Origin: Oscillospiraceae bacterium
GTDB taxonomy: Bacteria; Bacillota; Clostridia; Oscillospirales; UBA929
Assembly: GCA_009777475.1 (NCBI GenBank)
Contig: WRLU01000001.1
Coordinates: 1-64,000 of the forward strand
Reading direction: 5' to 3'
Length of the DNA stretch: 64,000 bases
Below are positions 39,900 to 50,173 of the stretch, one piece after another. The translations under genes were made by a program, and so were the position numbers. Below the pieces are notes generated by a model. The model saw only the letters and a list, made by a program, of their open reading frames with translations, was not told where the DNA came from and ran no database searches. Position 1 is the first letter of the stretch. Each line of letters opens with the position of its first letter.

Positions 39900-40157
39900 A
39901 TGAAATCAGAATTAACCCAAATACCCGGTATCGGAGCAAAAATGGCGCAGCACCTTATCAACACCGGGTATCCGAGCATTGAATCCCTCAAAGGGCAAGA
40001 CCCGGAAGAGATTTACACGAAGCACCGTCTGCTTCAAGGTCCGGGGAATATGTCGTGTAAATGTGTTTTATACTGCTATCGTTTGGCGGTGCATTATGCC
40101 GACAATAATGGGCAGTTGCCGCTGGACAAGCAAAATTGGGAAAATTGGAAGGATTGA
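39900..40157 (+). CDS. Cdd1-like helix-hairpin-helix protein, in frame with upstream OrfA remnant
   Basis: ggagg RBS then MKSELTQIPGIGAKMAQHLINTGYPSIESLKGQDPEEIYTKHRLLQGP...CVLYCYRLAVHYA. Confidence 0.8.
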   Translation: MKSELTQIPGIGAKMAQHLINTGYPSIESLKGQDPEEIYTKHRLLQGPGNMSCKCVLYCYRLAVHYADNNGQLPLDKQNWENWKD

Positions 40158-40159
40158 GC

Positions 40160-40882
40160 ATGAACATAACCGTCATCAACGGCACGGAACAAATGGGCTG
40201 TACTTTCACCATGAAAGAGATGTTGCTTTCGGCAATGGGCGTTGGTCACAACATCACCGAGTATTATCTCCCGCGTGACTGCCCGGCGTTTTGTACCGGC
40301 TGTAAGGAGTGTTTCCTCCGCGACATCAGCGGTTGCCCTCATTCAAAGTACACAGTACCCATTTGGGAAAGCATTGTAGCCTCAGATTTACTTGTTTTCA
40401 CCTCCCCAACGTATGTGTTCCACACCACTGGACAAATGAAGACCCTACTCGACCACTACGGCACGAAATGGATGGCACACTCGCCTGAAAAACCGATGTT
40501 CCGTAAACAAGCGGTTATCATCACGAACGCAATCGGTCAGGGCATGGGAAAGACCGCCAAGGACATCAAGGACAGCCTTGATTTTTGGGGCGTTGCCCGG
40601 ATATATGTCGTCAAACAGGCTCTCTTTCAAGCGAAATGGGAGCTTGTCAGTGACAAAACAAAAGCAGCCGTGAAAACAAAGTGCGGCCATATCGCGGTGA
40701 AGATAAAGTCGAAAAAGCGTGTCGTGCCGCATCCCAAAATCAAGATTCTGTTTCATATCATGAAAATAGCGCAGACAATGATTGACAAATCCGAGCGCAA
40801 GGCAGGGCGTGGACGAACGAAGGATTATCTGCATTGGAAAGAAAACGGTTGGCTGGACGGCAAAAAGCCGTGGGAAGACTGA
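40160..40882 (+). CDS. Flavodoxin-family NAD(P)H-dependent oxidoreductase / FMN reductase
   Basis: CTGCKECF, LLVFTSPTYVFHTTGQMKTLLDHYG. Confidence 0.85.
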   Translation: MNITVINGTEQMGCTFTMKEMLLSAMGVGHNITEYYLPRDCPAFCTGCKECFLRDISGCPHSKYTVPIWESIVASDLLVFTSPTYVFHTTGQMKTLLDHYGTKWMAHSPEKPMFRKQAVIITNAIGQGMGKTAKDIKDSLDFWGVARIYVVKQALFQAKWELVSDKTKAAVKTKCGHIAVKIKSKKRVVPHPKIKILFHIMKIAQTMIDKSERKAGRGRTKDYLHWKENGWLDGKKPWED

Positions 40883-40922
40883 ATATTATGCCTAAATGCG
40901 AAGCAAATGAGGGATTGAAGCA

Positions 40923-41276
40923 ATGCACCAACTAATCGTCAAAAAATCCCGCTTCATCGCGTACGCCGCCGGGATTGACAACGAGGATACCGCCAAAGCC
41001 TACATCGCTGAAATCTCTCGTCAGCACAAGAGAGCGCGGCACATTGTGTTTGCTTATGTGACACCAACCGCCACTCGTTACAGCGATGATGGTGAGCCTC
41101 ACGGCACGGCGGGTCCGCCGCTTCTTAACTCTATACAACGGCGCAACATGGAGAACACAGTTGTCGTTGTTGTGCGATATTTCGGCGGAGTTTTGTTGGG
41201 CAAAGGGGGACTGATCCGTGCCTACGGAAAAGTGGCGGGTATGGCACTGGAAGCAATGTTGAGCGAGGTGGAGTGA
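40923..41276 (+). CDS. YigZ/IMPACT (UPF0029) N-domain-only protein
   Basis: KKSRFIAYAAGI...SDDGEPHGTAGPPLLNSIQRRNMENTVVVVVRYFGGVLLGKGGLIRAYG; lacks the C-terminal half of typical YigZ. Confidence 0.85.
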   Translation: MHQLIVKKSRFIAYAAGIDNEDTAKAYIAEISRQHKRARHIVFAYVTPTATRYSDDGEPHGTAGPPLLNSIQRRNMENTVVVVVRYFGGVLLGKGGLIRAYGKVAGMALEAMLSEVE

Positions 41277-41416
41277 TGCAAAGCTTGATCGATGCATCCC
41301 GCAGGTTAAGCGATGGGTGCAGCAAAATCCCGATTTCAAAAGCTTTAGAACATAATACTTTTGACCTCAGCAATTTCGCGTTGTTCTTGGACGTCATGGG
41401 GGGCAAATTAGATTGA
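41276..41416 (+). CDS. Small ORF translationally coupled to the UPF0029 gene
   Basis: TGATG overlap; MQSLIDASRRLSDGCSKIPISKALEHNTFDLSNFALFLDVMGGKLD*. Confidence 0.4.
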   Translation: MQSLIDASRRLSDGCSKIPISKALEHNTFDLSNFALFLDVMGGKLD

Positions 41417-41509
41417 CGTGGATGCTTGTTGTCTTGCAGTTGACTTACCATACACAGCTGTGATAAAATTACCCCAGTGGGAATCTGTCATTCTAAGAGG
41501 TGGTTTTTT

Positions 41510-41950
41510 TTGATATACTTTGCCAGCGACCACGCTGGATACGGCTTAAAGCAGGAGCTTATAGCTTTCTTTAGCCTGCTGGGAAAGGCCTGTTCCGACA
41601 TTGGCACACACAGCGGGACAGAGTCCTGCAATTATGCCGAATACGGACGCAGGGCAGCTGCCGCTGTTGCCGAAAACCCCGGGGCTTTCGGGGTTTTAGT
41701 TTGCGGCACGGGGGCGGGTATTTCGATGGCAGCAAACAAGCTTAAGGGCATACGTTGCGCCTGCGCAAGCGAGCCGTCAACAGCCCGCCTAACCCGGGAA
41801 CACAACGATGCCAACATGATCGCACTAGGGGCACGTATTGTGGGAATTGAATTGGCAAAGGATATTATAACGGCGTTTTTGGAAACGCCATTTTCGGGTG
41901 ATGAACGCCATCTTGGGCGGATTTCGACTATAGAAGGGCGGGAAACCTAA
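41510..41950 (+). CDS. rpiB: Ribose-5-phosphate isomerase B
   Basis: IYFASDHAGYGLKQEL, VLVCGTGAGISMAANKLKGIRCA; probable TTG start. Confidence 0.92.
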   Translation: MIYFASDHAGYGLKQELIAFFSLLGKACSDIGTHSGTESCNYAEYGRRAAAAVAENPGAFGVLVCGTGAGISMAANKLKGIRCACASEPSTARLTREHNDANMIALGARIVGIELAKDIITAFLETPFSGDERHLGRISTIEGRET

Positions 41951-41952
41951 AT

Positions 41953-42879
41953 ATGCTTTCTAAAAAGCTTGAACGGTTTTGCTATAAATATGAGCGTTAC
42001 GGCATCAAAAATCTCATGCTTATTGTTGTCCTTGGGCAGGGGCTTGTCCTGCTGATGAGTAATTTCCAAGCCAGCGTTAGTCAAATAAGCATAACCGATA
42101 CTACCATATACAACCTAATTTATTTTAATCCCGCACTGATCCTAAAGGGAGAGTTCTGGAGGCTTGTCACCTTTGCCTTCCTCCCTCAAAGCGGTTTGCT
42201 TTGGTTTATCTTCTTCGCACTACTATATACCTGGTTTGGCAGACAGCTTGAAGAGCAGTGGGGACGCATGAAATTTACTCTGTATTATACCGGGGGAATG
42301 ATGCTTACAATTCTGTACGGTCTCTTGCTTCCCTCCGTGCTCAGCCTTGCATCAGGAACGCCTGTCGCCGAATGGGGAGCCGCATCCTCTCGCATTGTTG
42401 CGCCGCACTACGTCAATCTGTCGGTTTTGCTGGCGTTTGCCACGCTGCACCCAAATCAGGAGATTCGGCTATGGCTTATTTTGCCTATTAAGATGAAATG
42501 GATTGCAGTTATCAGCCTAATTATGATGTTTGGCAATATCGTATTGCTTCCATTCGATTTATTCAGGGGTATTGAACCATTTTTGCTTAACCTGCCTCAG
42601 GTCATTTTGCCGCTTATGGCACTGTTAAATTATTTTCTCTTCTTTGGAGCTTCCCTCTTCAGAGAGTTCGACTTCAAAATTTGGAAAAAAGCTCGTGTCC
42701 GGCCAACATCCTTTAGCAGGGCGGCAAAAGACAAGGAGCAGGAAAAGGGCTATCTCTACAAATGCGCCGTCTGCGGCCTGACTGACGCAGACGCACCACA
42801 TATGGAATTCAGATATTGTAGCCGTTGCGGCTACCGCTGTTATTGCTCGGAGCATTTGTTTAACCATGAGCATAAATAA
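41953..42879 (+). CDS. Rhomboid-like membrane protein with C-terminal zinc ribbon
   Basis: NPALILKGEFWRLVTFAFLPQSGLLWFIFFALLYTWFGRQLEEQWG; CxxC...CSRCGYRCYCSEH. Confidence 0.75.
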   Translation: MLSKKLERFCYKYERYGIKNLMLIVVLGQGLVLLMSNFQASVSQISITDTTIYNLIYFNPALILKGEFWRLVTFAFLPQSGLLWFIFFALLYTWFGRQLEEQWGRMKFTLYYTGGMMLTILYGLLLPSVLSLASGTPVAEWGAASSRIVAPHYVNLSVLLAFATLHPNQEIRLWLILPIKMKWIAVISLIMMFGNIVLLPFDLFRGIEPFLLNLPQVILPLMALLNYFLFFGASLFREFDFKIWKKARVRPTSFSRAAKDKEQEKGYLYKCAVCGLTDADAPHMEFRYCSRCGYRCYCSEHLFNHEHK

Positions 42880-42900
42880 TTTGCTTCGGATTTCTAATTT

Positions 42901-43668
42901 TTACCTCGCGTAGACATTCGTTCCACTGAAAATCTCAATCATTTCACGGCGGAGCCGTTCATTGATTTGCAACCTGATTTTAGGTAGCAATTCATAGGCA
43001 TCAACGTTAAACAGATAATTTTGTAAATCTATTTCCTTCAAGAGCATCCGGGTATGAAACATATTCTGCTGATACACGTTAAGATCCACCGCATCGTATT
43101 TTTTCAGGGTCGAATCGGCAATATAATTTTGTATTGAGGTAATATCGTGGTCTAAAAAGAGTTTTTTGCCGTCAACTGCCCGGGTAAACCCCCTGACCCT
43201 GTAATCCATAGTGATAATATCCGAATCAAAGCTTCCGATAAGGTAATCCAGGGTGCTTAGAGGGGTGATCTCCCCGCAGGTGGAAACGTCAATATCCACC
43301 CGGAATGTGGCAATAGCGTTTTCAGGGTGGCTTTCCGGGTATGTGTGTACAGTGATGTGGCTTTTGTCCAAATGAGCGAGGATAGTGTCATTTTCCTGAG
43401 CGGGCAGAGGCTTTTCTGAAATCAAAAGGGTAACGCTCGCGCCCTGCGGGTCGTAATCCTGTTTAGATACGTTCAAAACTGTAGACTCAATCATTCCCGC
43501 AACGTCAAACAGAATTTTTGTAAGACGCTCGGAATTGTACTGTTCGTCTATATAGGCGATATAATCCTTTTGCTCTCGTTCGCTTTCGGCGTAACAAACA
43601 TCATAAATATTAAAGCTTAATGATTTTGTCAGATTGTTGAATCCAAAAAGAGTCATTTTTTCTGTCAC
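42901..43668 (-). CDS. speD: S-adenosylmethionine decarboxylase proenzyme
   Basis: [16 protein letters not shown] processing-site motif; [16 protein letters not shown]. Confidence 0.93.
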   Translation of the reverse strand: MTEKMTLFGFNNLTKSLSFNIYDVCYAESEREQKDYIAYIDEQYNSERLTKILFDVAGMIESTVLNVSKQDYDPQGASVTLLISEKPLPAQENDTILAHLDKSHITVHTYPESHPENAIATFRVDIDVSTCGEITPLSTLDYLIGSFDSDIITMDYRVRGFTRAVDGKKLFLDHDITSIQNYIADSTLKKYDAVDLNVYQQNMFHTRMLLKEIDLQNYLFNVDAYELLPKIRLQINERLRREMIEIFSGTNVYAR

Positions 43669-43927
43669 GGCAAGTCACCCCTTGATAAGATAACCCGGCA
43701 GCCCATAAGCAATGCCGTGATAAAGAATATACACAAAAAAACAGGAGGTGTCAAGAAGAAATCTGAGGAGGTTTAAATAGGTAAAACGACCGTTTCTGCT
43801 GTTTGAGCTACCACTTTTGCAAAAGCTATTGACAGATTTATTTTGAACAAGCTACCCTTGTTAACAAAGAGGCTGCCGAGGAGGTACCCCGCGGTGGCTG
43901 AACAAAAAAAACAAGGAGGCACCCAAA

Positions 43928-46027
43928 ATGAAAAGGAAAACCATGAAGAAACTAGGAACTCTGACCCTGTCGCTGTTGATGCTGCTGGCCTTGCTGCCAA
44001 TGTCTGCACCAAAAGCAGAGGGTTTCGGTTCAACCGGCAAATTCCTGGCAGCAATATCTGCACCTGCGGCAGGATCGGAACCCATATCAACGGCATCTCA
44101 ACTGGCTAACATCAGGTACGACCTGAACAAATCGTATCATCTGACAGGCAATATTGATTTATCTGGAATAGATAACTGGAATCCGCTAGGCATGGTAACA
44201 TCCAGCTCAGTCGCCACCTTCAGAGGCACCTTTGATGGGCAGGGATATGTTATCCGCGGTCTTTCTATCCGAGAAGAAAACCAATACAATGGGCTGTTTG
44301 GCGTTACTGTAAGTGCGAACATTAAAAACGTTGGCTTAGAGGATGTTTCGATATATTCGGAAAAGGAGACAGGCGAGATCAACGGAGGCGGGCTGATAGG
44401 CTTTGCACAAGACACAACTATCACCAATTGCTATATCGAAGAGTCGGATGTATTAGTTGCGAACTACGAGGGTACAACCGGTCATGCTTATGCCGGAGGA
44501 ATTGTGGGAAGGGCATTGGATGTTCAAATAAGCTATTGCTTCGGAATGGTCGGTGCAAGTGCATACAGCATTGAGGCCAATGCTTATACCGGAGGAATTA
44601 CCGGGTTTGGCGGCACTATCTCCGATAGCTGGAGTGATGGCGAGTCCTCTGCCAGTGCAGAGTACGGCAGTGCATATATCGGAGGGATTACCGGGTTGGC
44701 AAATGCCGACATCACCAACTGTTACAGCAAAAGCGAAGTCTTTATCCACGAGAGTATGGACGATGCCTACGCCGGCGGAATCGCCGGGTACTCCGTAGGA
44801 GTAAAAATAATCAGGTGTTATAATATAGGGTCTGTGTATATTGAGTCTGAAGAATCCTCCTATATTGGCGGTATTGCCGGACGAGGAGGGCAAATTGAAA
44901 ATTGCTACAACAACGGCGGTGAGATCTATGGCAGCGGCTACTATGTTTTCGGCGGCGGTATCAGCGGAAGAGCTGCTAAAATCATCAATTGCTACAACAT
45001 GGGAATGGTGGATCTTTCTGCTTATGCCATATGCAATATCGGAGGCATTGTAGGTCACAATGCAGGAGATAGTGTAGGCGAGGCAATAGCAACTTCCTAC
45101 AACTCAGGCAAGCTTTATGGGTTTGGCGAAAATGGAACGCGCATAGGCGGTGTTGCTGGCTGGAACAATCCTGGCTTCACTGGTGCAGGTGCAGTTAACT
45201 GTTACTGGAACGGAGACACAGAGCAATCTGTGAACGGTAAAACGCTTTCATCCTCAGAAAAAAAAGGTGCAGGATTCGGAGAAGCAATTGCAGGCATGAT
45301 GACCTCGGAATATATGAAAACCCAATCCAGGTTTACAGGCTTCAATTTCACTAATGTTTGGGAGATGAAGCCTGGCACAAATAACGGCTATCCGGTGTTG
45401 CGCGGCGTGCCTCACCTCGAACCTATTGCACACTGGGGAGGATTGCTTGTCTATAGCACAACGCATGGAAACAGCGCATTCATTGATTTGGAAAACGAAA
45501 TAATCTCTAAACCGTCTAATTTTGATATTGCGGCCTACAGTGTAAACGGCGGGCTTAAATGGAAGAAGTGGCCGACCGGCAAAACTAATGATGCCAAGCA
45601 GAAAAAGATTGACAAGCTTATCCCCAAGCTCTTCAATAAAAAACTTGTCTTGCACCTTTCTGACCAGCTGAATGCTAAAGGTAAACCTGAAACAAAAAAT
45701 GTTGACACCAGTAAGACTATTAAGTTCCCAGAAATCCAGGCACGCAATAAGAAAAATCATGAAAAACTAAAACCTGTCCTTTCCAGTTCCGATTCTCGCT
45801 ATGAATTGAAAACCAAAAAGGGCAACAACATCCCGCAAGACGATTACCAGTGGGCAGTAACTGCCGATAAGAAAACCCCCTCCGGAGCCTGGCAGCAGTT
45901 GTCAAGCTGGTCAGCACCAACCTCTGTTAAGGCTACTTATCTGGTGCGCACACCGGCATCTATAAATGGCAATTTAATCAAACCATCAGGAAAGATATTC
46001 AAGGTGGTGCTAAAGGTTCCGAAATAG
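43928..46027 (+). CDS. Secreted GLUG-repeat surface protein with C-terminal module
   Basis: Signal peptide; repeats xAYAGGIxGxAxxxxIxNCYxxG; C-terminal beta-rich module. Confidence 0.82.
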   Translation: MKRKTMKKLGTLTLSLLMLLALLPMSAPKAEGFGSTGKFLAAISAPAAGSEPISTASQLANIRYDLNKSYHLTGNIDLSGIDNWNPLGMVTSSSVATFRGTFDGQGYVIRGLSIREENQYNGLFGVTVSANIKNVGLEDVSIYSEKETGEINGGGLIGFAQDTTITNCYIEESDVLVANYEGTTGHAYAGGIVGRALDVQISYCFGMVGASAYSIEANAYTGGITGFGGTISDSWSDGESSASAEYGSAYIGGITGLANADITNCYSKSEVFIHESMDDAYAGGIAGYSVGVKIIRCYNIGSVYIESEESSYIGGIAGRGGQIENCYNNGGEIYGSGYYVFGGGISGRAAKIINCYNMGMVDLSAYAICNIGGIVGHNAGDSVGEAIATSYNSGKLYGFGENGTRIGGVAGWNNPGFTGAGAVNCYWNGDTEQSVNGKTLSSSEKKGAGFGEAIAGMMTSEYMKTQSRFTGFNFTNVWEMKPGTNNGYPVLRGVPHLEPIAHWGGLLVYSTTHGNSAFIDLENEIISKPSNFDIAAYSVNGGLKWKKWPTGKTNDAKQKKIDKLIPKLFNKKLVLHLSDQLNAKGKPETKNVDTSKTIKFPEIQARNKKNHEKLKPVLSSSDSRYELKTKKGNNIPQDDYQWAVTADKKTPSGAWQQLSSWSAPTSVKATYLVRTPASINGNLIKPSGKIFKVVLKVPK

Positions 46028-46044
46028 AGCAGCTAACGTAAGCC

Positions 46045-46077
46045 GGATGGGCAGCAGCGGAAGCTGTTGCCCATCCC
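46045..46077 (+). terminator. Hairpin 3' of the GLUG gene
   Basis: ggatgggcagcagcggaagctgttgcccatcc; no strong T run. Confidence 0.55.
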
Positions 46078-46288
46078 CATTAGCGTGTAAAAAGAAGATA
46101 ACGGCAGCACATACAGGTTAATGCAGACATAGGGTCCCCTGAGTGCCATGAATCCCCGAAACGCATTGCAAAAACTTCCTAAAAAATAAAAATAAATTTA
46201 GGTTAAAAAAAGCTTGCTTTTTTTCGGACAATCGTATAGAATGAATGCACTGTTGATTTTTTGATAAATAGGAAGGAGAAACTAAACC

Positions 46289-47488
46289 ATGGCTAAACAA
46301 AAATTCGAGAGAAACAAACCCCACGTAAACATCGGTACCGTTGGACACGTTGACCACGGTAAAACCACTCTGACCGCTGCCATCACCAAAGTTTTGAGCT
46401 TTGCAGGTCAGGCAAGCTTTACCGACTATGCCAACATCGACAAGGCACCCGAGGAGCGCGAACGCGGTATCACCATCAACACTGCCCACGTTGAGTACGA
46501 AACTGAAAACCGTCACTATGCCCACGTTGACTGTCCCGGACACGCCGACTATATCAAAAATATGATTACCGGTGCGGCTCAGATGGACGGAGCTATCCTA
46601 GTAGTTTCTGCGGCGGACGGCCCCATGCCTCAGACACGTGAGCATATCGTGCTTGCTCGTCAGGTTGGTGTTCCCAGCATTGTTGTCTACATGAACAAAT
46701 GCGACCAGGTAGACGATGAGGAGCTATTAGACTTAGTGGATATGGAAATTCGCGATCTGCTTAACAAGTACGAATTCCCCGGCGATGATACGCCAATCAT
46801 ACGCGGTTCCGGCTTGAAAGCACTGGAAAGCGAATCCACCGATGCATCAGCACCTGAATATGCTTCTATCATAGAACTTATGAAGGCTGTTGACGAATTC
46901 ATCCCCACGCCTGACCGAAAGGCAGATCTGCCCTTCCTCATGCCTGTTGAGGATGTATTTACAATTTCAGGCCGCGGTACTGTTGTCACAGGTCGTGTTG
47001 AACGCGGTCAGCTGAAAACTGGCGAGGAAATTGAAATTGTCGGAATCCAAGACACAGCAAAAACAGTTGTCACCGGCATTGAGATGTTCCACAAAATGCT
47101 TGATTATGCCGAGGCAGGCGACAATGCCGGCTGCTTGTTGCGCGGCATCAAAAAAGAAGAAGTAGAACGCGGCCAGGTTCTAGCAAAGCCGGGTTCCATT
47201 AAACCCTACAAAAAATTCCAAGGACAGGTTTATGTCCTGTCTAAGGAGGAGGGTGGACGCCATACCCCCTTCTTCCCCAACTATCGTCCCCAATTCTATT
47301 TCCGCACAACTGACGTTACAGGTGTCATTCAACTGCCTGAAGGTGTTGAAATGTGTATGCCCGGCGATAATGTAGAGATGGATGTTGAGCTGATTACCCC
47401 TATCGCCATTGAGGAAGGCCTCCGCTTCGCTATCCGTGAAGGCGGTCGTACCGTTGGCTCAGGCGTTGTTATTAAGATCAACGAATAA
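46289..47488 (+). CDS. tuf: Elongation factor Tu
   Basis: [40 protein letters not shown]. Confidence 0.98.
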   Translation: MAKQKFERNKPHVNIGTVGHVDHGKTTLTAAITKVLSFAGQASFTDYANIDKAPEERERGITINTAHVEYETENRHYAHVDCPGHADYIKNMITGAAQMDGAILVVSAADGPMPQTREHIVLARQVGVPSIVVYMNKCDQVDDEELLDLVDMEIRDLLNKYEFPGDDTPIIRGSGLKALESESTDASAPEYASIIELMKAVDEFIPTPDRKADLPFLMPVEDVFTISGRGTVVTGRVERGQLKTGEEIEIVGIQDTAKTVVTGIEMFHKMLDYAEAGDNAGCLLRGIKKEEVERGQVLAKPGSIKPYKKFQGQVYVLSKEEGGRHTPFFPNYRPQFYFRTTDVTGVIQLPEGVEMCMPGDNVEMDVELITPIAIEEGLRFAIREGGRTVGSGVVIKINE

Positions 47489-47607
47489 TAGCCTGACTGC
47501 ACAATAGGAATAATGCCATGAAGACGTTTGTACGGCTTGTGTTACACAGATGCTTTGTGGCATTAGTTTGTGTATGGGGGGATAGACGGAGGGGTGCGAA
47601 GGACAGC

Positions 47608-49167
47608 ATGAAAAAAGTTTTATGCCTTAGTCTTATTTTTTTATTGCTTGCCGGGTGCGGCATAGGGGATGAAAAATCCTCTTATCAAAACAATTCCATC
47701 ACCGTATATGTCGGAACAAATATTTTTGAAGAGTCCCTTGACCCGGTCAAGGGTGCTATGAGTTACGGTTATTCCTTTACCAACAGTGCCTTGCTTAAAG
47801 TCGCACCCAATTCAGAATATGTTCCTGACATTGCGGAAAGCTTTGAAGTAAGCAAGGATGCGCTGGTCTATACCTTCGTGCTGAAAAGCGGGATTTTGTT
47901 CAGTAATGGCAACGCCATGACTGCAAATGATGTAGTGTTTACATATCAAGCTGCAAAGAAAAAGCAGGCTGAAAACGAAAATATAGACCTCTCAAAACTT
48001 GATGCCGTTGAGGGAATTGACGAATTTACAGTTAGGTTCACCTTGTCTGAGCCATACTCGCCATTTTTGGACACGACCGCCCTGCTTGGCATTGTGCCTG
48101 CCTCGGATTATAACAGTGAAGAATTTGATCGTTATCCAATCGGGTCAGGAGCGTGGAAAATCATGCAATATGACCCAAACCAGCAGATTATAGTTGAGCC
48201 TAACGAGTATTACTATGGTAACACACCGAAAATTGGACGCATATCGCTTGTTTGCATGGATAATGATACAGCACTGTCAGCCGCCCGCTCGGGAGATCTT
48301 GACCTTGTAATGGTTGACCCTGCCTACGCCTTGGAAAGCATTGAGGGAATGACGTTGCATTCGCTTGAAACAATGGACATACGGATTATTAGCATGCCGG
48401 TGCTGCCCCGGCAGAAAAAAAACAATCTGACCATCGGCAACAACGTAACCTCAGATATTGCGGTACGCAAGGCCCTTTCCGTTGGCATAGACCGTGGGGA
48501 GGTTATTCGGCATGTGTATGGCGGAATAGGCAAAGCAGCGGTCGGGTTTACCGATAATCTTATATGGGCAGAAGCTGTTTCTGTTGCAGATGGACTAAAA
48601 AAGGAAGCTATGGATATCCTTGAGGCAGCCGGATGGGCAGACAACGGCGATGGCGTTCGTGAAAAAGAGGGTATTGCCTGCTCCTTTAAGCTATATGCAA
48701 CCGCGGAAAGATACCCTCTCGCCGCGGCAATTGCCCAGGAGGCGGCAGGTTTTGGCATTGAGATAGTGCCTCACTCTTCAGATTGGGGTGAGATTGCGGA
48801 AAATATGTATACCTCCGGCGTTATTTGGGGCTGGGGACAGTACAGTCCGACAGTTCTCCACTCGCTCTTCAGCGGGGAGGCCGCACTATCGGACGGCTGG
48901 GACAACGTAGCCGGATATATCAATCCCGAGGTTGATGGGCTTATAAATAAGGCCTTAGGGGCAACATCACAAATTGCCGCCATTGATAGCTGGAAGGAGG
49001 CACAGGCTCTTGCAAATGCCGATATTCCCTATATATATATAGCAAACATAGAGCACGCTTATTTTGTGAACGTTAGGCTTGATATATCCCCGGAAACCCA
49101 AATCCCCCATCCACATGGCCATGGTACACCGGTCATTTGCAATATGGCGGACTGGGTACTGAGGTAA
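47608..49167 (+). CDS. Peptide/nickel-type ABC transporter substrate-binding lipoprotein
   Basis: Lipobox LLAGCG; solute-binding family 5 features. Confidence 0.88.
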   Translation: MKKVLCLSLIFLLLAGCGIGDEKSSYQNNSITVYVGTNIFEESLDPVKGAMSYGYSFTNSALLKVAPNSEYVPDIAESFEVSKDALVYTFVLKSGILFSNGNAMTANDVVFTYQAAKKKQAENENIDLSKLDAVEGIDEFTVRFTLSEPYSPFLDTTALLGIVPASDYNSEEFDRYPIGSGAWKIMQYDPNQQIIVEPNEYYYGNTPKIGRISLVCMDNDTALSAARSGDLDLVMVDPAYALESIEGMTLHSLETMDIRIISMPVLPRQKKNNLTIGNNVTSDIAVRKALSVGIDRGEVIRHVYGGIGKAAVGFTDNLIWAEAVSVADGLKKEAMDILEAAGWADNGDGVREKEGIACSFKLYATAERYPLAAAIAQEAAGFGIEIVPHSSDWGEIAENMYTSGVIWGWGQYSPTVLHSLFSGEAALSDGWDNVAGYINPEVDGLINKALGATSQIAAIDSWKEAQALANADIPYIYIANIEHAYFVNVRLDISPETQIPHPHGHGTPVICNMADWVLR

Positions 49168-49189
49168 AAGTACTCTGGGAGGTATTGTA

Positions 49190-50173
49190 ATGACAGCAGC
49201 AAAGAGTGTTGCGGCAATTGTTGCGCGTATGCTGATTCTATTGGCTATGGTAAGCATATTGGCGTTTGTGCTTGTGATAAACTCTCCCATTGATCCCCTT
49301 GTGTCATACATAGGCCCCGAATCGACCCTTTCACAGGAAGCAAGGCAGGAAATTACAGAATATTGGAGTCTTGACAAATCAGGTACCGAAAGGTATTTGC
49401 AGTGGGTTAAAAATATCCTTAGCGGGGATTTTGGCGTTTCGATTACATATAAACGCCCGGTAATCGGCGTTATAGGGGAACGCTTTGCCTGTTCAGTAGC
49501 TCTTATGGCTACTGCATGGGTATTTTCCGGTGTTCTGGGGTTCCTCCTGGGTCTGGCGGCGGGAACCCGCCAGGGTAGCTTTTTCGACAAAACAGTAAGG
49601 CTTTTCTGTTTAGTTTTGCAGTCATCGCCCCCATTTTGGGTGGGGTTGCTAGTGTTAAGCATTTTCGCCGTAAATTTAGGCTGGTTTCCTATTGGTTTAG
49701 CCGTACCTATGGGAAAGCTTGCATCTGAAGTGACGTTTGCAGACAGGATACACCACCTAATACTTCCGATGGCGACCCTTACCATCGCCAGTATGGGGAA
49801 AATAGCTCTGTTCACCAGGCAAAAAGCCGCCGACATAGCAGGCAGTGAGTTTGTTTTGTTCGGGTTGGCACGAGGATTTGAGGGAGGTGGGCTAATGCGC
49901 CGCCACATTCTCAGAAACGCAGCTTTTCCCGCTATAACACTTCAGTTCTCCTCCTTTTCAGAGCTGTTTGGAGGATTAGTTCTTGCTGAGACGGTGTTTT
50001 CCTATCCCGGAATAGGATCTGCGGCAGTGGCAGCTGCTTTGGGAAGCGATGTGCCTCTGTTGCTCGGGATTACCCTTTTCAGTGCGATATTTGTATTTTG
50101 CGGAAATCTCGTAGCCAATCTCCTGTACAAAGCCGCCGATCCTAGTCTTAGAGGGGGCAGTGAATGTGTATAA
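49190..50173 (+). CDS. ABC transporter permease, DppB-like
   Basis: Polytopic; GGLVLAETVFSYPGIGSAAV near the C-terminus. Confidence 0.9.
   Translation: MTAAKSVAAIVARMLILLAMVSILAFVLVINSPIDPLVSYIGPESTLSQEARQEITEYWSLDKSGTERYLQWVKNILSGDFGVSITYKRPVIGVIGERFACSVALMATAWVFSGVLGFLLGLAAGTRQGSFFDKTVRLFCLVLQSSPPFWVGLLVLSIFAVNLGWFPIGLAVPMGKLASEVTFADRIHHLILPMATLTIASMGKIALFTRQKAADIAGSEFVLFGLARGFEGGGLMRRHILRNAAFPAITLQFSSFSELFGGLVLAETVFSYPGIGSAAVAAALGSDVPLLLGITLFSAIFVFCGNLVANLLYKAADPSLRGGSECV

Noticed and set aside
44453-45058. 201 aa minus-strand ORF
   Set aside because: Antisense to the GLUG-repeat coding sequence.
48967-49908. 313 aa minus-strand ORF
   Set aside because: Antisense to the ABC lipoprotein and permease genes; no recognisable motif.
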